A stretch of DNA of 64,000 nt from Rhizobium brockwellii (lineage in GTDB: Bacteria > Pseudomonadota > Alphaproteobacteria > Rhizobiales > Rhizobiaceae). The stretch's first letter is position 1. Every line of letters starts with the position of its first letter. Both the position numbers and the translations under genes were made by a program. Positions 27,015 through 36,104 of this stretch are shown here, piece after piece. The stretch lies in assembly GCF_000769405.2 (NCBI RefSeq), contig NZ_CP053439.1:4138501-4202500 (forward strand). The letters are read 5' to 3'. The notes under the pieces are model-generated. The model was not told the origin of the DNA. It searched no databases and saw only the letters and a program-made list of their open reading frames with translations.

Positions 27015-27698
27015 CTAAAGGTCAGCGACTTGTAGATGCATTCGCGTAAATGCGATTAGGCTTTCGATGTGTTGGGCGACAGCTCGGCGCGTTTCCTCGA
27101 CCTCGCCCCGGTCGATCGCCTCGATGATAACGAGATGTTCCGTGGAGTCCGGCTTCAGGCGATCTTTCAGGCGGTCGATTTCGAAGAGACGCGTGGTCGC
27201 CCGAAGCTCTCGCAGTACCTTTGCCATGACCGCGTTACCGCAATGATCAATGATCATATTATGAAGATTGTCGTCCGAGAACCAATGCGCGTCTGTGTGA
27301 TACGCCGTCGCGCCCAAAAGGTCGTGGATTTCCTGCCGGACGCTCATCAAAAGCCGTCGCGGAATGGCGTTGATCGACAATACCGCTGCTTCAGGTTCGA
27401 TCAACAATCTCAGTTTCAAGCTTTGAAGATACTCGCCGACATCCACCTGTCGCACGACGTAGTTTCGGCCGTCGCCCTTGCGAACCAGGCCTTCGCCCTC
27501 CAACCTCTGCAGCGCTTCGCGCAGCGGCGTCCTCGAAATCCCGAGTGTCTCGGCAAGCCTTGCCTCAACGATGACGTGCCCGCCTTTCAGCCGACGATGC
27601 CGGATCATGTCGGACACGGCCTTGTAGGTCAGCGATGCAAGATTGTGCTGCCCTTTCTCGGCAATTTTCCGACCCGGGGCCGCCAAAGCGTCTGTCAC
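27015..27698 (-). CDS. GntR-family regulator (FadR/FCD subfamily)
   Basis: A 227-residue GntR regulator. The winged helix-turn-helix is at about residues 22-85 (VEARLAETLGISRTPLREAL, then GEGLVRKGDG), followed by an all-helical FCD ligand domain with the metal-binding residues expected in DDNLHNMIIDHCGN and a late His (AQHIE). FCD regulators respond to carboxylic acids or amino acids and usually repress. It is divergent from a second GntR gene 112 bases away, and both precede an amino-acid ABC operon. Confidence 0.92.
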   Translation of the reverse strand: MTDALAAPGRKIAEKGQHNLASLTYKAVSDMIRHRRLKGGHVIVEARLAETLGISRTPLREALQRLEGEGLVRKGDGRNYVVRQVDVGEYLQSLKLRLLIEPEAAVLSINAIPRRLLMSVRQEIHDLLGATAYHTDAHWFSDDNLHNMIIDHCGNAVMAKVLRELRATTRLFEIDRLKDRLKPDSTEHLVIIEAIDRGEVEETRRAVAQHIESLIAFTRMHLQVADL

Positions 27699-27810
27699 CG
27701 TTTGCCATTTCCTTGTTCTTTAGGGCGCTGGCCGCTCGACGCGGCACCGCGCTTTCCTTACGCGATCACTTGTTACATATGATAGCCGATTTGGAAAAGG
27801 ACTGGAACGA

Positions 27811-28464
27811 GTGCAGATGGACGATGGTCTGAATGAAGTTGGCGACTCCAGCCTTGCTGACGAAACCTACCGTTCCCTGCTGGCCGATATTCTATCAGCC
27901 AGGCTTGCCGGGGGATCGGTCGTCCAGCAACGCCGCCTGGCGACAAAACATGCTGTTTCGCGTTCTCCCATGCGCCACGCGCTGGGACGTCTCGAAGGAG
28001 AGGGACTACTTGTCAGAAACGAAAAAGGTGTTCTCGCGGTCAGGGTCATCAGTCTCAAGGATTACCTTGACAGTCTCACTATGAGGATGCTGCTCGAACC
28101 GACTGCGGCAGCGCTCGCCAGTCCCCATGTTTCGCGACGTGAGCTGGACCCTTTGACAAGGATGCTGGACGAGATCGAGGCCGACCCCGAACCTGACCCT
28201 GAGGTGGTCTGGGCGTTTGACGATGCGCTTCACAACTATATCGCAAGCGAGAGCCGCAACCCCTTTATGGCAACCACGATCGCGGAGATGCGGCGCTACA
28301 CAACGATCTTCGAGCGACAGCTGCCTGTCGTGCGCGCAAAGCCGGGCGTGCGAGAACATCGAGCGATCCTGCTTGCCTTGGCCGCCAACGATGCTGAGGC
28401 GGCTCGCCGAGCCATGACCGATCATCTCGAAGTCGTCCGTCAGGGCGTCCTTGCAAACTACTGA
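27811..28464 (+). CDS. GntR-family regulator (FadR/FCD subfamily), second copy
   Basis: A 217-residue GntR regulator distinct from its divergent neighbour. The DNA-binding region reads RRLATKHAVSRSPMRHALGR then LEGEGLL, and the FCD domain includes FDDALHNYIASESRNPF with its metal-ligand Asp/His. Start is a GTG at 27811; an ATG two codons later (27817) is an alternative. It lies 115 bases upstream of the amino-acid ABC operon, whose leader contains a 16-base perfect palindrome, so it is a good candidate for the local repressor. Confidence 0.9.
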   Translation: MQMDDGLNEVGDSSLADETYRSLLADILSARLAGGSVVQQRRLATKHAVSRSPMRHALGRLEGEGLLVRNEKGVLAVRVISLKDYLDSLTMRMLLEPTAAALASPHVSRRELDPLTRMLDEIEADPEPDPEVVWAFDDALHNYIASESRNPFMATTIAEMRRYTTIFERQLPVVRAKPGVREHRAILLALAANDAEAARRAMTDHLEVVRQGVLANY

Positions 28465-28512
28465 ATCGACGAGCTGAGAATGCACTTGCATCTACGGCGA
28501 ACTTTTGTATAA

Positions 28513-28528
28513 AAGTGGGATCCCACTT
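28513..28528. promoter_or_regulatory. Perfect 16-base palindrome, candidate GntR operator
   Basis: The sequence AAGTGGGATCCCACTT is an uninterrupted palindrome located 52 bases before the start of the binding-protein gene and 49 bases after the GntR stop. Size, symmetry and position fit an operator for a dimeric GntR protein; the AT-rich tttgtataaaa just upstream could be part of a promoter. Confidence 0.6.
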
Positions 28529-28579
28529 GAATGCAGGGTCGGGATCCAACGATAAAGAACCGAACTCCAGAGGCTCTCC

Positions 28580-29416
28580 ATGCTCCGTTCACACTTCTCT
28601 CGCAGCGTTCTTGCCGCGTCCTTCCTGTCGGTCACAGCGTCTTTTGCGTTCGCTCAATCCTGCGAACCCAAAGTGGCGGCAGGCGAGTTGATCAAGCCCG
28701 GCACGCTCGTCATGTCGACCAATCCAACGCTTCCTCCGCTCCAGTTCATCGACTCCACGGGTGACCTGAAGGGCATGCGCATCGACCTCGGCAAAGAGAT
28801 CGCCAAGCGCCTTTGCCTTGAGCCCGAATATGTCCGCATCGAATTCTCCGCGATGGTTCCGGGCCTGCAGGCCGGCCGCTGGGACATGATCAATACGGGC
28901 ATTTTCTTCACCGAAGAACGCGCCAAGATCATGCAGATGATCCCCTATGAAGATCAGGCCATCAGCGTCTCCGTGGCACCAGATTCGAAGAAAAACGTCG
29001 CCGCAAAAGAGGATCTTGCCGGCATGACGATTGGTGTCGAAATCGGTGGTTTCGAGGAAACAAAGACGCGCCTTCTCGACAAGGAACTGCGTGACGCGGG
29101 CAAAGAAGGCTTGACCATCCAGACGTTCGATAATTTTGCCCTCGCCTATCAGGCTCTGCGGGCAGGCCAGGTGCAGGGTGTCGTATCGATCGACGCCGTC
29201 GCCAAGGAGTACGATTCTCGCGGGGACTTCAAACGGGCAATCAGCGGCCTTTACCCCGCTCCGGTTTCTGTCGCATTCAAAAGCCCGGCTTTGGCTGATG
29301 CGGTGTCTGCGACGTTGAAAGACATGAAGGCGGATGGGTCTCTAAAGGCGCTCTTTGACAAATACGGTCTGCCGATGGTCGCGGGTGACTATTCGGTCAA
29401 AGGCCCCGGTCGCTGA
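28580..29416 (+). CDS. Amino-acid ABC transporter, periplasmic binding protein (family 3)
   Basis: A 278-residue family 3 binding protein. The signal peptide ends near residue 25 (SFAFA|QS). The mature part contains the family pattern MSTNPTLPPLQFIDSTGDLK, with GMRIDLGKEIAKRL following. It heads an operon with one permease, a DapA-like enzyme, a fused dehydrogenase and the ATPase. The ligand is probably an amino acid, imino acid or opine, judging by the enzymes. Confidence 0.92.
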   Translation: MLRSHFSRSVLAASFLSVTASFAFAQSCEPKVAAGELIKPGTLVMSTNPTLPPLQFIDSTGDLKGMRIDLGKEIAKRLCLEPEYVRIEFSAMVPGLQAGRWDMINTGIFFTEERAKIMQMIPYEDQAISVSVAPDSKKNVAAKEDLAGMTIGVEIGGFEETKTRLLDKELRDAGKEGLTIQTFDNFALAYQALRAGQVQGVVSIDAVAKEYDSRGDFKRAISGLYPAPVSVAFKSPALADAVSATLKDMKADGSLKALFDKYGLPMVAGDYSVKGPGR

Positions 29417-29493
29417 ACTGATTTCAAAGATCGTCTAGAGATGAGGCGGGGCGCGACCACGTCGCGCCAAACCTCTTGCAGAAAGTCGTCTTC

Positions 29494-30186
29494 ATGTCGC
29501 TTTGGAACTGGTCTGGCTTTTTCGGTTATCTGTTCAACCCCTTTATACTTGGCGGGGTGTTCACGACCGTTTGGCTCACCGTCGTCTCGTTGATTGCGGG
29601 GCTTATTCTGGGCTTTGCTCTTGCATTGATGCGGCGATCGTCGCGGCGGGTGCCATACTACAGTGCCAAGGCGTATATCTGGCTTTTTCGCGGCACGCCG
29701 CTTCTCGTACAGTTGATTGCGATCTACACGGCGCTTCCACTGTTCGGCATCAAGTTCACCGTCATAGAGGCGGCGTTGCTCGGATTGGCTCTCAACGAGG
29801 CGGCTTATCTCGCGGAGATCATTCGCGCCGGTATCGAAGCCGTGCCGGAAGGCCAGACCAGGGCAGCGCGCGCGCTCGGCATGACGGAGCGTCAGATCAT
29901 GCGCTACATCGTCATGCCGCAAGCCTTCAAAGTTATCGTTCCGCCTCTCGGCAATTCGGTGAACGGTCTCTTGAAAACGACCTCTGTCACCTCCGTCATC
30001 TCGGTCGAAGAACTCCTTCGCCGGACCCAGGTTCTCATCCAGGAGCGGTTCATGGTGCTCGAACTGTTTGCTGTCGCGGCGATTTATTACCTCCTCCTCA
30101 CAACACTCTGGGACTTCTTCCAGAGCCATATCGAAAAGCGTCTCGGTCAAGCCGGATCTCGGCTTTCCATTAACGAGAAACGCTAG
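29494..30186 (+). CDS. Amino-acid ABC transporter permease (HisM/GlnP family)
   Basis: A 230-residue permease of the polar amino-acid type. Family motifs are FRGTPLLVQLIAIYTALPLF and the EAA loop AGIEAVPEGQTRAARALGM. I take the ATG at 29494 (MSLWNWSGFF) as start; a TTG at 29476 in frame is the alternative. It is the only permease in the operon, so the channel is probably a homodimer. Confidence 0.9.
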   Translation: MSLWNWSGFFGYLFNPFILGGVFTTVWLTVVSLIAGLILGFALALMRRSSRRVPYYSAKAYIWLFRGTPLLVQLIAIYTALPLFGIKFTVIEAALLGLALNEAAYLAEIIRAGIEAVPEGQTRAARALGMTERQIMRYIVMPQAFKVIVPPLGNSVNGLLKTTSVTSVISVEELLRRTQVLIQERFMVLELFAVAAIYYLLLTTLWDFFQSHIEKRLGQAGSRLSINEKR

Positions 30187-30201
30187 AACCAGGATTTTCA
30201 A

Positions 30202-31092
30202 ATGCAGAAGACGTTCCGCGGTGTCTACACCGTGATGATTACTCCCTTGGATCCCAGCGGCGCGGTCGATCTGAAGGGGCTGGCTTCCTTTACCGACTGG
30301 CAGGTCAAGGAAGGTATCCATGGTCTGATCCCTCTTGGATCGACGGGTGAGTTTCTGTCGCTCAGCGAGGAAGAGCGCGATAGTGTGGCGAGGACCGTCA
30401 TCGAAACTGTCGCGGGACGGGTGCCTGTTCTGATCGGCACGGGAGCGGAAGATACGCGGGAGTCCATTCGCCTTAGCGTCAAGGCCGAGGCAATGGGCGC
30501 TGACGGCGTCATGATTATTCCGCCGTTCTATTCCACCCCAACGGATGACGAACTCGTTCACCACTACAAGAGCATTGCGTCTGCCGTGGCCATCCCGATT
30601 ATGGTCTACAACAATCCCGCGACCGCAAACGTCGATCTGAAGCCGGAGTTGGTTAAGCGCATCGCCGAAATCGACGGCTGCGACTATATCAAGGAGTCCA
30701 CCCTCGAAGTGACGCGCGTGCGCGATATCATCCGGCTGGCCGGCGACGATATGACTGTGTTCGGGGGTATTCTCGGGTTCGAGTCTTTCGTTATGGGTGC
30801 GCAGGGCTGGGTGGCAGTGGCTTCAAATGTTGCGCCAGGACCGATGGCGCGGATCTTCGAACTTGTCGCAAATGAGAAAAAGTTCGATGAGGCAAGAGAG
30901 CTTTACCTCAAATGGCTACCTGTCATTCAGGCGGTCGGGGGCCAGGCCTATGTCGCAGGAACGAAGTCACTGCTGACCCACATGGGATTTGGCGCAGGCC
31001 TGCCGCGCCCGCCGCGCCTACCGTTGCCGCCCGAGCAGGACGCCGCCATGAAGAAGCTGGTGGCCGATTTCGGTCTGACGTTCAGCGTCTGA
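30202..31092 (+). CDS. DapA-family (dihydrodipicolinate synthase-like) lyase/deaminase
   Basis: A 296-residue TIM-barrel enzyme of the dihydrodipicolinate synthase/N-acetylneuraminate lyase family. The Schiff-base lysine is in YIKESTLEVTRV, the catalytic tyrosine in MVYNNPA, and the 2-oxo-acid-binding motif is GSTGEF. Members include biosynthetic DapA, several aldolases and the pyrroline-4-hydroxy-2-carboxylate deaminase of hydroxyproline breakdown. Sitting between an amino-acid permease and an HcnABC-type dehydrogenase, it is much more likely catabolic. A hydroxyproline-type deaminase is an attractive but unproven reading. Confidence 0.88.
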   Translation: MQKTFRGVYTVMITPLDPSGAVDLKGLASFTDWQVKEGIHGLIPLGSTGEFLSLSEEERDSVARTVIETVAGRVPVLIGTGAEDTRESIRLSVKAEAMGADGVMIIPPFYSTPTDDELVHHYKSIASAVAIPIMVYNNPATANVDLKPELVKRIAEIDGCDYIKESTLEVTRVRDIIRLAGDDMTVFGGILGFESFVMGAQGWVAVASNVAPGPMARIFELVANEKKFDEARELYLKWLPVIQAVGGQAYVAGTKSLLTHMGFGAGLPRPPRLPLPPEQDAAMKKLVADFGLTFSV

Positions 31093-31100
31093 GGAATTCC

Positions 31101-34037
31101 ATGATACCCGTCGCTTCCATAAACCAGAGCTTGAGGCCCGACGATACGCGGGTCAGGCTCTCGGTCGACGGTCTGCAGATATTTGCCGAAAAAGGCATGT
31201 CTGTTGCCGCCGCCATCGAGGCGACGGGGCGGCATGAATTTTCCCGAGGCATCAAAGGCGACGGCCGTGGCCTCTTCTGTGGAATGGGTGTCTGTCACGA
31301 TTGCCTCGTGACGATCGACGGAAAAGTCAGCCAGCGGGCCTGCATGACCACTGTCGACGATGACATGCAGGTCCTGCGCCCTGCTGCGCGGCCAGATCTT
31401 GCCACTGGTCAGATTGCCGATCTCTGCAGTGTGCCGCAGTCCTTGACGACAAGGACGATGGACGTTCTGATTGTCGGAGCGGGGCCTGCAGGGCTTGCCG
31501 CCGCGGAGGTCGTTGCTGCAGCCGGCGCCAAGGTGACTGTCATTGATGAACGGCCGTCTGCCGGCGGGCAGTATTTCAAACAGCCCTCGACACGGAGCGC
31601 CGCCGAGCATTTGAGTGGCGACGAGCAGGCTTTATCCGGCGCCGCGCTTATAGGGCAAGTGCGCGACCATGGCGTGATATTTCTAACCGCTACAGTGGTG
31701 TGGGGTGCCGCACGTGATAACGACGGTTCGCTTATTATCGCCTGCTATGGATCCGCCCAGGCGTTCTACTGCAAGCCGAAAATGCTCATCATCGCGACGG
31801 GGGCCTACGAACGCCCAACGCCGGTGAGGGGTTGGACACTTCCTGGTGCGATGACAACAGGGGCCGCCCAGACGTTGCTGAGGAGCTATGGCACCGTTCC
31901 CGGCCGAAGGATCATTGTCGCCGGAAACGGTCCTTTGAATATGCAGGTCGCAAACGAACTTCGAAAGGCAGGAGCCTCCATAGTCGCTTTACTGGAAGCA
32001 GCGCCGCCACCCTGGTCTCGGCCGATGGCAGCCCTCGGCCTTCTGACAACGGATCCCGCTCTCGCCCGCCACGGATTGCGCCAGATATCGTCGCTTAGGT
32101 CCACGGGCGTCAAGATAGGCTGGAATAGCGTGCTCACCTCGATCAACGGTTCGCAACGTGTCGAGAGCGTCACGTTCGCCGGACCAGGCGGCGAGACCAA
32201 TCTCGATGCTGACACGGTCCTTATCGGCGGCAATTTCGCATCCTCCAATGAACTGTCCCGGCTACTCGGATGCGGCCATGAGGTCGTTGGCGGCGATCTG
32301 CGGGCAGTGCGAGATCTCGACGGTCAGACAACGCTTGCGAACGTGCATATTGTCGGTGAAGCGGCGCGTTTTGGCGGCGCGCATGTTGCGATGGCAGAAG
32401 GGCAGATCGCCGCCGCGGCGATTGCGCGAAAACTGGGCCTCCTTGTCCAATCCGACGAGAGCACAGCGAAAAGGCTCGCCCGCCATAGACGGTTTCAGGG
32501 GGCGCTTTGGCAGGTCTTTGCGCCGAAGGACGATGCAAAGACAAAGACGGCAAGTCTGCCAGATGATGCATTGATCTGCCGTTGCGAAGGGGTGACTTAC
32601 GGTGTCTTGAGGACGCTCAGCGCAGATAGTGCGCAGGACGTTTCGACATTAAAGCGCCTGTCGCGTGCAGGCATGGGGCGGTGTCAGAGCCGCTACTGCG
32701 GCAAAGCGATCGCTGACGTTGCGAAGGAACGGCACCTCACTGGCGAAACAAGCGGTTTTCTGGCTCCGCAAATGCCACTTCGACCTATTCCGCTGGCGGC
32801 GCTTGCGGTCGAAAAGCCGGAATGGGGCGGCCACAAGCGCGCACTTTTGCCGGAAAAACCGCCAGTGGCGAGCCCTCAAGCTTTGCCGGTGGCGGAAACG
32901 TCCACGCTGGTAATCGGCGCAGGCATTGCAGGCCTTTCGACGGCGCTCTTCCTGGCTAGGGAAGGCGAGGACGTTGTGGTGGTGGAGCGCGCTTTTGCGA
33001 ACTCGCTGGCGTCTGGAGGGAATGCAGGAAGCCTTCATGCGCAGCTGCTTTCCTTCGACCACGGTGCCCGAGCCGAAGCTGGCGGCGGAGCGGCCGCACA
33101 AACACTTCCCCTCCAGCGTGATTCAATCGCTCTTTGGGCGGCGCTGCAAAGCGAACTCGGACAGGATTTCGAGATGAAGGTCACAGGCGGCCTCATGGTG
33201 GCCGAAACCGATGACCACATGCGTTTTCTAGCGGAGAAGGTCGGGGTCGAGTGCGCGGCCGGGATCGATTGCCGCTTGATCGGGCAAGAGGAACTGCGCT
33301 CCCTGGAGCCTGCTCTGTCTTCTCACTTCGTCGGCGCTGCCTACTGCTCTCAGGAGGGCAAGATCAATCCTCTCGTCGCTACGCAATATATATTGGAGGC
33401 GGCACGGCGAGACGGCGCTCAAGTCTTCGAAAATTGCGAGGTCACCGGAATAAGGACCTCGGACGACGGGTTTGAGGTCAAGACATCGAGGGGCATCTTG
33501 CGGACAAAACGGATCGTCAATGCAGCCGGAGCCTTCGCTTCAAGGATCGGCGCGATGCTCGGTTTCGACGTGCCCGTATTCGGTGCTCCGCTGCAGATGG
33601 TGGTTACCGAGGCCGCAGCACCTTTGATCTCGTGTCTCGTCGCCCATGCCGACCGCCATTTGACACTCAAGCAGGCGGCAAACGGGAACTTCATCATCGG
33701 CGGCGGCTGGACGGCAGGCCTCGATCCCGTCCATCAACATCCACGCCCGCTACTGTCGAGCCTTGAGGGGAACCTTTGGGTTGCCCAGCACGTCGTTCCC
33801 GCTCTGCGCAAACTTCACGTCATCCGAAGCTGGGCGGCGATGAACATCAACATCGACGGTGCGCCGATCCTCGGCGAACATCCGTCAATGCCCGGGTTCT
33901 TCAACGCCGTCACTTCAAACGGCTATACGCTCGGCCCGATCGTCGGTCAGTTAACATCCCGGCTCGTTCTCGGTCGCGAGACCGCTAGAGCCTTGCAACC
34001 CTTTTCTATCGCGCGTTTCCAGAAAGGTCGGGCATGA
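31101..34037 (+). CDS. Fused three-component FAD/Fe-S amino-acid (opine/hydroxyproline-type) dehydrogenase
   Basis: A 978-residue protein that carries, in order, all three parts of HcnABC/OoxAB-type dehydrogenases. Residues 10-100 form a plant-type [2Fe-2S] domain with Cys60, 65, 68 and 81. Residues 120-480 are an FAD/NAD-type oxidoreductase (GAGPAG at 126-131). A BFD-like [2Fe-2S] site follows (Cys493, Cys495, Cys528, Cys533). From residue 603 to the end is a D-amino-acid-oxidase-type FAD domain ([22 protein letters not shown] later). In known systems these are separate subunits that oxidise glycine, opines or D-hydroxyproline and pass electrons to the respiratory chain. The ATG at 31101 follows the DapA-like gene by eight bases, and the stop overlaps the ATPase gene (ATGA). 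The substrate is inferred only as an amino or imino acid. Confidence 0.9.
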   Translation: MIPVASINQSLRPDDTRVRLSVDGLQIFAEKGMSVAAAIEATGRHEFSRGIKGDGRGLFCGMGVCHDCLVTIDGKVSQRACMTTVDDDMQVLRPAARPDLATGQIADLCSVPQSLTTRTMDVLIVGAGPAGLAAAEVVAAAGAKVTVIDERPSAGGQYFKQPSTRSAAEHLSGDEQALSGAALIGQVRDHGVIFLTATVVWGAARDNDGSLIIACYGSAQAFYCKPKMLIIATGAYERPTPVRGWTLPGAMTTGAAQTLLRSYGTVPGRRIIVAGNGPLNMQVANELRKAGASIVALLEAAPPPWSRPMAALGLLTTDPALARHGLRQISSLRSTGVKIGWNSVLTSINGSQRVESVTFAGPGGETNLDADTVLIGGNFASSNELSRLLGCGHEVVGGDLRAVRDLDGQTTLANVHIVGEAARFGGAHVAMAEGQIAAAAIARKLGLLVQSDESTAKRLARHRRFQGALWQVFAPKDDAKTKTASLPDDALICRCEGVTYGVLRTLSADSAQDVSTLKRLSRAGMGRCQSRYCGKAIADVAKERHLTGETSGFLAPQMPLRPIPLAALAVEKPEWGGHKRALLPEKPPVASPQALPVAETSTLVIGAGIAGLSTALFLAREGEDVVVVERAFANSLASGGNAGSLHAQLLSFDHGARAEAGGGAAAQTLPLQRDSIALWAALQSELGQDFEMKVTGGLMVAETDDHMRFLAEKVGVECAAGIDCRLIGQEELRSLEPALSSHFVGAAYCSQEGKINPLVATQYILEAARRDGAQVFENCEVTGIRTSDDGFEVKTSRGILRTKRIVNAAGAFASRIGAMLGFDVPVFGAPLQMVVTEAAAPLISCLVAHADRHLTLKQAANGNFIIGGGWTAGLDPVHQHPRPLLSSLEGNLWVAQHVVPALRKLHVIRSWAAMNINIDGAPILGEHPSMPGFFNAVTSNGYTLGPIVGQLTSRLVLGRETARALQPFSIARFQKGRA

Positions 34038-34762
34038 TTGAGATCACTGGCGTTACCAAATATTACGGTCAGTTCGCTGTCCTTAAGAACTGCTCGGTGA
34101 ACGTCGAGCGCGGTGAGGTCGTGGTTGTCTGCGGCCCCTCGGGGTCGGGCAAATCGACATTGATCAAATGCGTCAACGGGCTCGAGCAGTTTCAGGAAGG
34201 TTCGATCCGGGTGCATGGTATCGAAGTCGGCGACCCGAAGACCGACCTGCCGAACCTTCGCACACGGGTAGGCATGGTCTTCCAGAATTTCGAATTGTTT
34301 CCACATCTGACGATCATCGACAATATCATGCTGGCGCAGAAGATTGTCATTGGCCGCAGCGAAACGGCAGCCCACGGCAAGGCCATGGCGCTTCTTGATC
34401 GCGTCGGGCTGACCGACCACGCGAAAAAATATCCAAGCCAACTCTCCGGCGGGCAGCAGCAGCGCGTGGCGATCGCGCGGGCGCTCGCGATGGATCCGCT
34501 TGCCATGCTCTTCGACGAGCCGACATCCGCGCTTGATCCAGAGATGATTTCCGAAGTGCTCGACGTCATGACCGGACTGGCAAAGGACGGCATGACGATG
34601 ATGGTCGTCACCCATGAGATGGGATTTGCCCGCCGGGTGGCGACACGCGTCATTTTCATCGATCAGGGCGAGATCGTCGAGGATCGTCCGAGCGAGGAGT
34701 TTTTCGCGGGAAAACACAATCCGCGGACCGAAGCTTTCCTTGGCAAAATCCTGCAACACTGA
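34034..34762 (+). CDS. Amino-acid ABC transporter ATPase (GlnQ/HisP family)
   Basis: A 242-residue ATPase of polar amino-acid importers. Walker A is GPSGSGKST, the Q-loop QNFELFPH, the signature [15 protein letters not shown] and Walker [14 protein letters not shown]; the His switch is in VVTHEMGFA. Its start overlaps the stop of the fused dehydrogenase (ATGA). It should energise the binding protein/permease pair at 28580-30186; it is the only GlnQ-type ATPase in the window, so it might also serve the incomplete importer at 556-2810. Confidence 0.95.
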   Translation: MIEITGVTKYYGQFAVLKNCSVNVERGEVVVVCGPSGSGKSTLIKCVNGLEQFQEGSIRVHGIEVGDPKTDLPNLRTRVGMVFQNFELFPHLTIIDNIMLAQKIVIGRSETAAHGKAMALLDRVGLTDHAKKYPSQLSGGQQQRVAIARALAMDPLAMLFDEPTSALDPEMISEVLDVMTGLAKDGMTMMVVTHEMGFARRVATRVIFIDQGEIVEDRPSEEFFAGKHNPRTEAFLGKILQH

Positions 34763-34773
34763 AGGTCAGGCTT

Positions 34774-35192
34774 GTGAGCAACTACGATCTCATCATTCAG
34801 AACGGCACGGTGGCAACTGCTGCGGATGTTTTCCAGGCGGATATCGGCATTAAAGACGGCAAGATTGTCCAGATCGGGCAGAACCTGTCGGGTGCTGCGC
34901 GCACGATCGACGCCTCGGGCAAATATGTCCTTCCAGGCGGCATCGACATCGCGATCTGGGATCCAGCCATCGAACGGACCATCCATCATGCGGAACCGCA
35001 TGATGGCGCAGACTATTCGCCTACGAGGGGATCGAGATCACCCTCTACGAGGGGATCGAGATCACCGGCTGGCCGATAACGACAATTGTCGCCGGAAAGC
35101 CTGTCGTCGAAACCGGTGTCCTGGTGGGCACCAAGGGCCACGGGCATATCGGAAAGCCGTGGCGAGAAAAATCAACAAGCAGTCAAATCTAA
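34774..35192 (+). pseudogene. Hydantoinase/dihydropyrimidinase remnant (internal deletion and frameshift)
   Basis: The first 57 or so codons match the N-terminus of a D-hydantoinase/dihydropyrimidinase (YDLIIQNGTVATAADVFQAD, then ASGKYVLPGGIDI). The sequence then jumps to the C-terminal end of the same enzyme (AIWDPAIERTIHHAE, HDGADYS), skipping the whole catalytic barrel. A one-base shift near 35020 moves the rest into the next frame (ITGWPITTIVAGKPVVETG, ending at 35192). A 24-base tandem duplication (35021-35044 and 35045-35068, first 23 bases identical apart from the joint) and an 11-base-arm palindrome (34983-35006) lie by the junction. The gene is clearly dead. Confidence 0.85.
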
Positions 35193-35205
35193 CAAGAGCG
35201 ACATC

Positions 35206-35619
35206 ATGAAACTGAAAATTACAGCAGGGCCATTCATCTTCGACGCTGTTCTGGAAACTGCCAGAGCGCCCAAAACCTGTGAAGCATTCATCAAGCAGAT
35301 GCCGTTCGATGGTAAAATCGTCCACGTTCGCTGGTCTGGCGAGGGCGTTTGGATCCCGCTTGGCGACCATGATTTCGGCGTCGGTTATGAGAACCATACA
35401 AGCCATCCGGCCCCCGGTCATATCATCCTTTACCCGGGAGGCATTAGCGAAACGGAAATCCTGCTTGCCTACGGAGGCGTCGATTTTTCATCGAAAATGG
35501 GCCAACTGGCTGGCAATCATTTCATCACAATCACCTCTAATCTCGACCAACTCGCCGAAATAGGGCGCCTCACGCTGTGGGAAGGCGCGCAATCCATTCG
35601 ATTTGAGGCCGTGTCCTAG
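35206..35619 (+). CDS. DUF3830 (cyclophilin-like fold) family protein
   Basis: A 137-residue protein matching the DUF3830 family, small cytoplasmic proteins with a cyclophilin-like fold often found beside amidohydrolase or amino-acid transport genes. Recognisable parts are FDAVLETARAPKTCEAFIKQ, HVRWSGEGVWIPLGD and HPAPGHIILYPGGISETEIL, with ITIT near the end. I use the ATG at 35206; the frame runs on upstream but that part belongs to the hydantoinase remnant. It may once have worked with the now-decayed hydantoinase. No catalytic function is established. Confidence 0.8.
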   Translation: MKLKITAGPFIFDAVLETARAPKTCEAFIKQMPFDGKIVHVRWSGEGVWIPLGDHDFGVGYENHTSHPAPGHIILYPGGISETEILLAYGGVDFSSKMGQLAGNHFITITSNLDQLAEIGRLTLWEGAQSIRFEAVS

Positions 35620-35732
35620 AGCATGATGCCGAAAAGTGTGGGCGGTTTTCGGCTGACATCATGCTCTAACTATATAATTTAGAACAGGATTCAGATTTTA
35701 GGCCGACCCGGCCTAAAATCATCCTGCTCTAG
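35618..35732. repeat. RIME1 palindromic element
   Basis: A second well-kept copy of the element at 20601. Arms are AGAGCATGATGCCGAAAA / TTTTCGG..CATCATGCTCT and TTTTAGGCC / GGCCTAAAA. It begins inside the stop codon of the DUF3830 gene (the AG of TAG is the first two bases of the element). Confidence 0.85.
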
Positions 35733-35862
35733 GCGCAATAGCGCGAGGCGACAGGGTTGACGCCGGCGTGCCGGCACCGCCTGACGCTGCGGTTGGCACG
35801 TTTCCTGCATTCTAGTCTTCGAGATTTTCTTCGAGATTTCCAAATGCTGGACGAGGCCCGAA

Positions 35863-36042
35863 ATGTCTTTTGATTTTGACTTCGAACTTGCTAAAAGAGC
35901 GGCGCAAGAATTGCCTCCGCCGCAGAAGCAGCCCAAAACGCGTAAGATGTCTCTTCTGCAGAGGCTCATGGCTTCGCCGCCAATTCCTCCTCGCCCGTCT
36001 CTCAGCATTCTGCGCCCATATAGAGGTGGTGATGCGCAATGA
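35863..36042 (+). CDS. Possible small proline/arginine-rich protein
   Basis: A 59-codon frame starting at an ATG and ending at a TGA, reading MSFDFDFELAKRAAQELPPP at the start and ending PYRGGDAQ. The N-terminal acidic amphipathic stretch followed by a basic, proline-rich tail looks protein-like, but no family is recognised and no clear ribosome site is seen. It sits between RIME1 and a gene fragment, in a stretch otherwise devoid of genes. Confidence 0.3.
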   Translation: MSFDFDFELAKRAAQELPPPQKQPKTRKMSLLQRLMASPPIPPRPSLSILRPYRGGDAQ

Positions 36043-36104
36043 CGCTGTGATACCCCTGTCGAGCAGGTAAGGCGGTGCTGTGCCGACGGTCCTATTCCCG
36101 TCGA

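Noticed and set aside
35021..35068. Two-unit direct repeat as a possible CRISPR array
   Set aside because: Only two adjacent 24-base copies without spacers, inside a dead hydantoinase gene; a tandem duplication.
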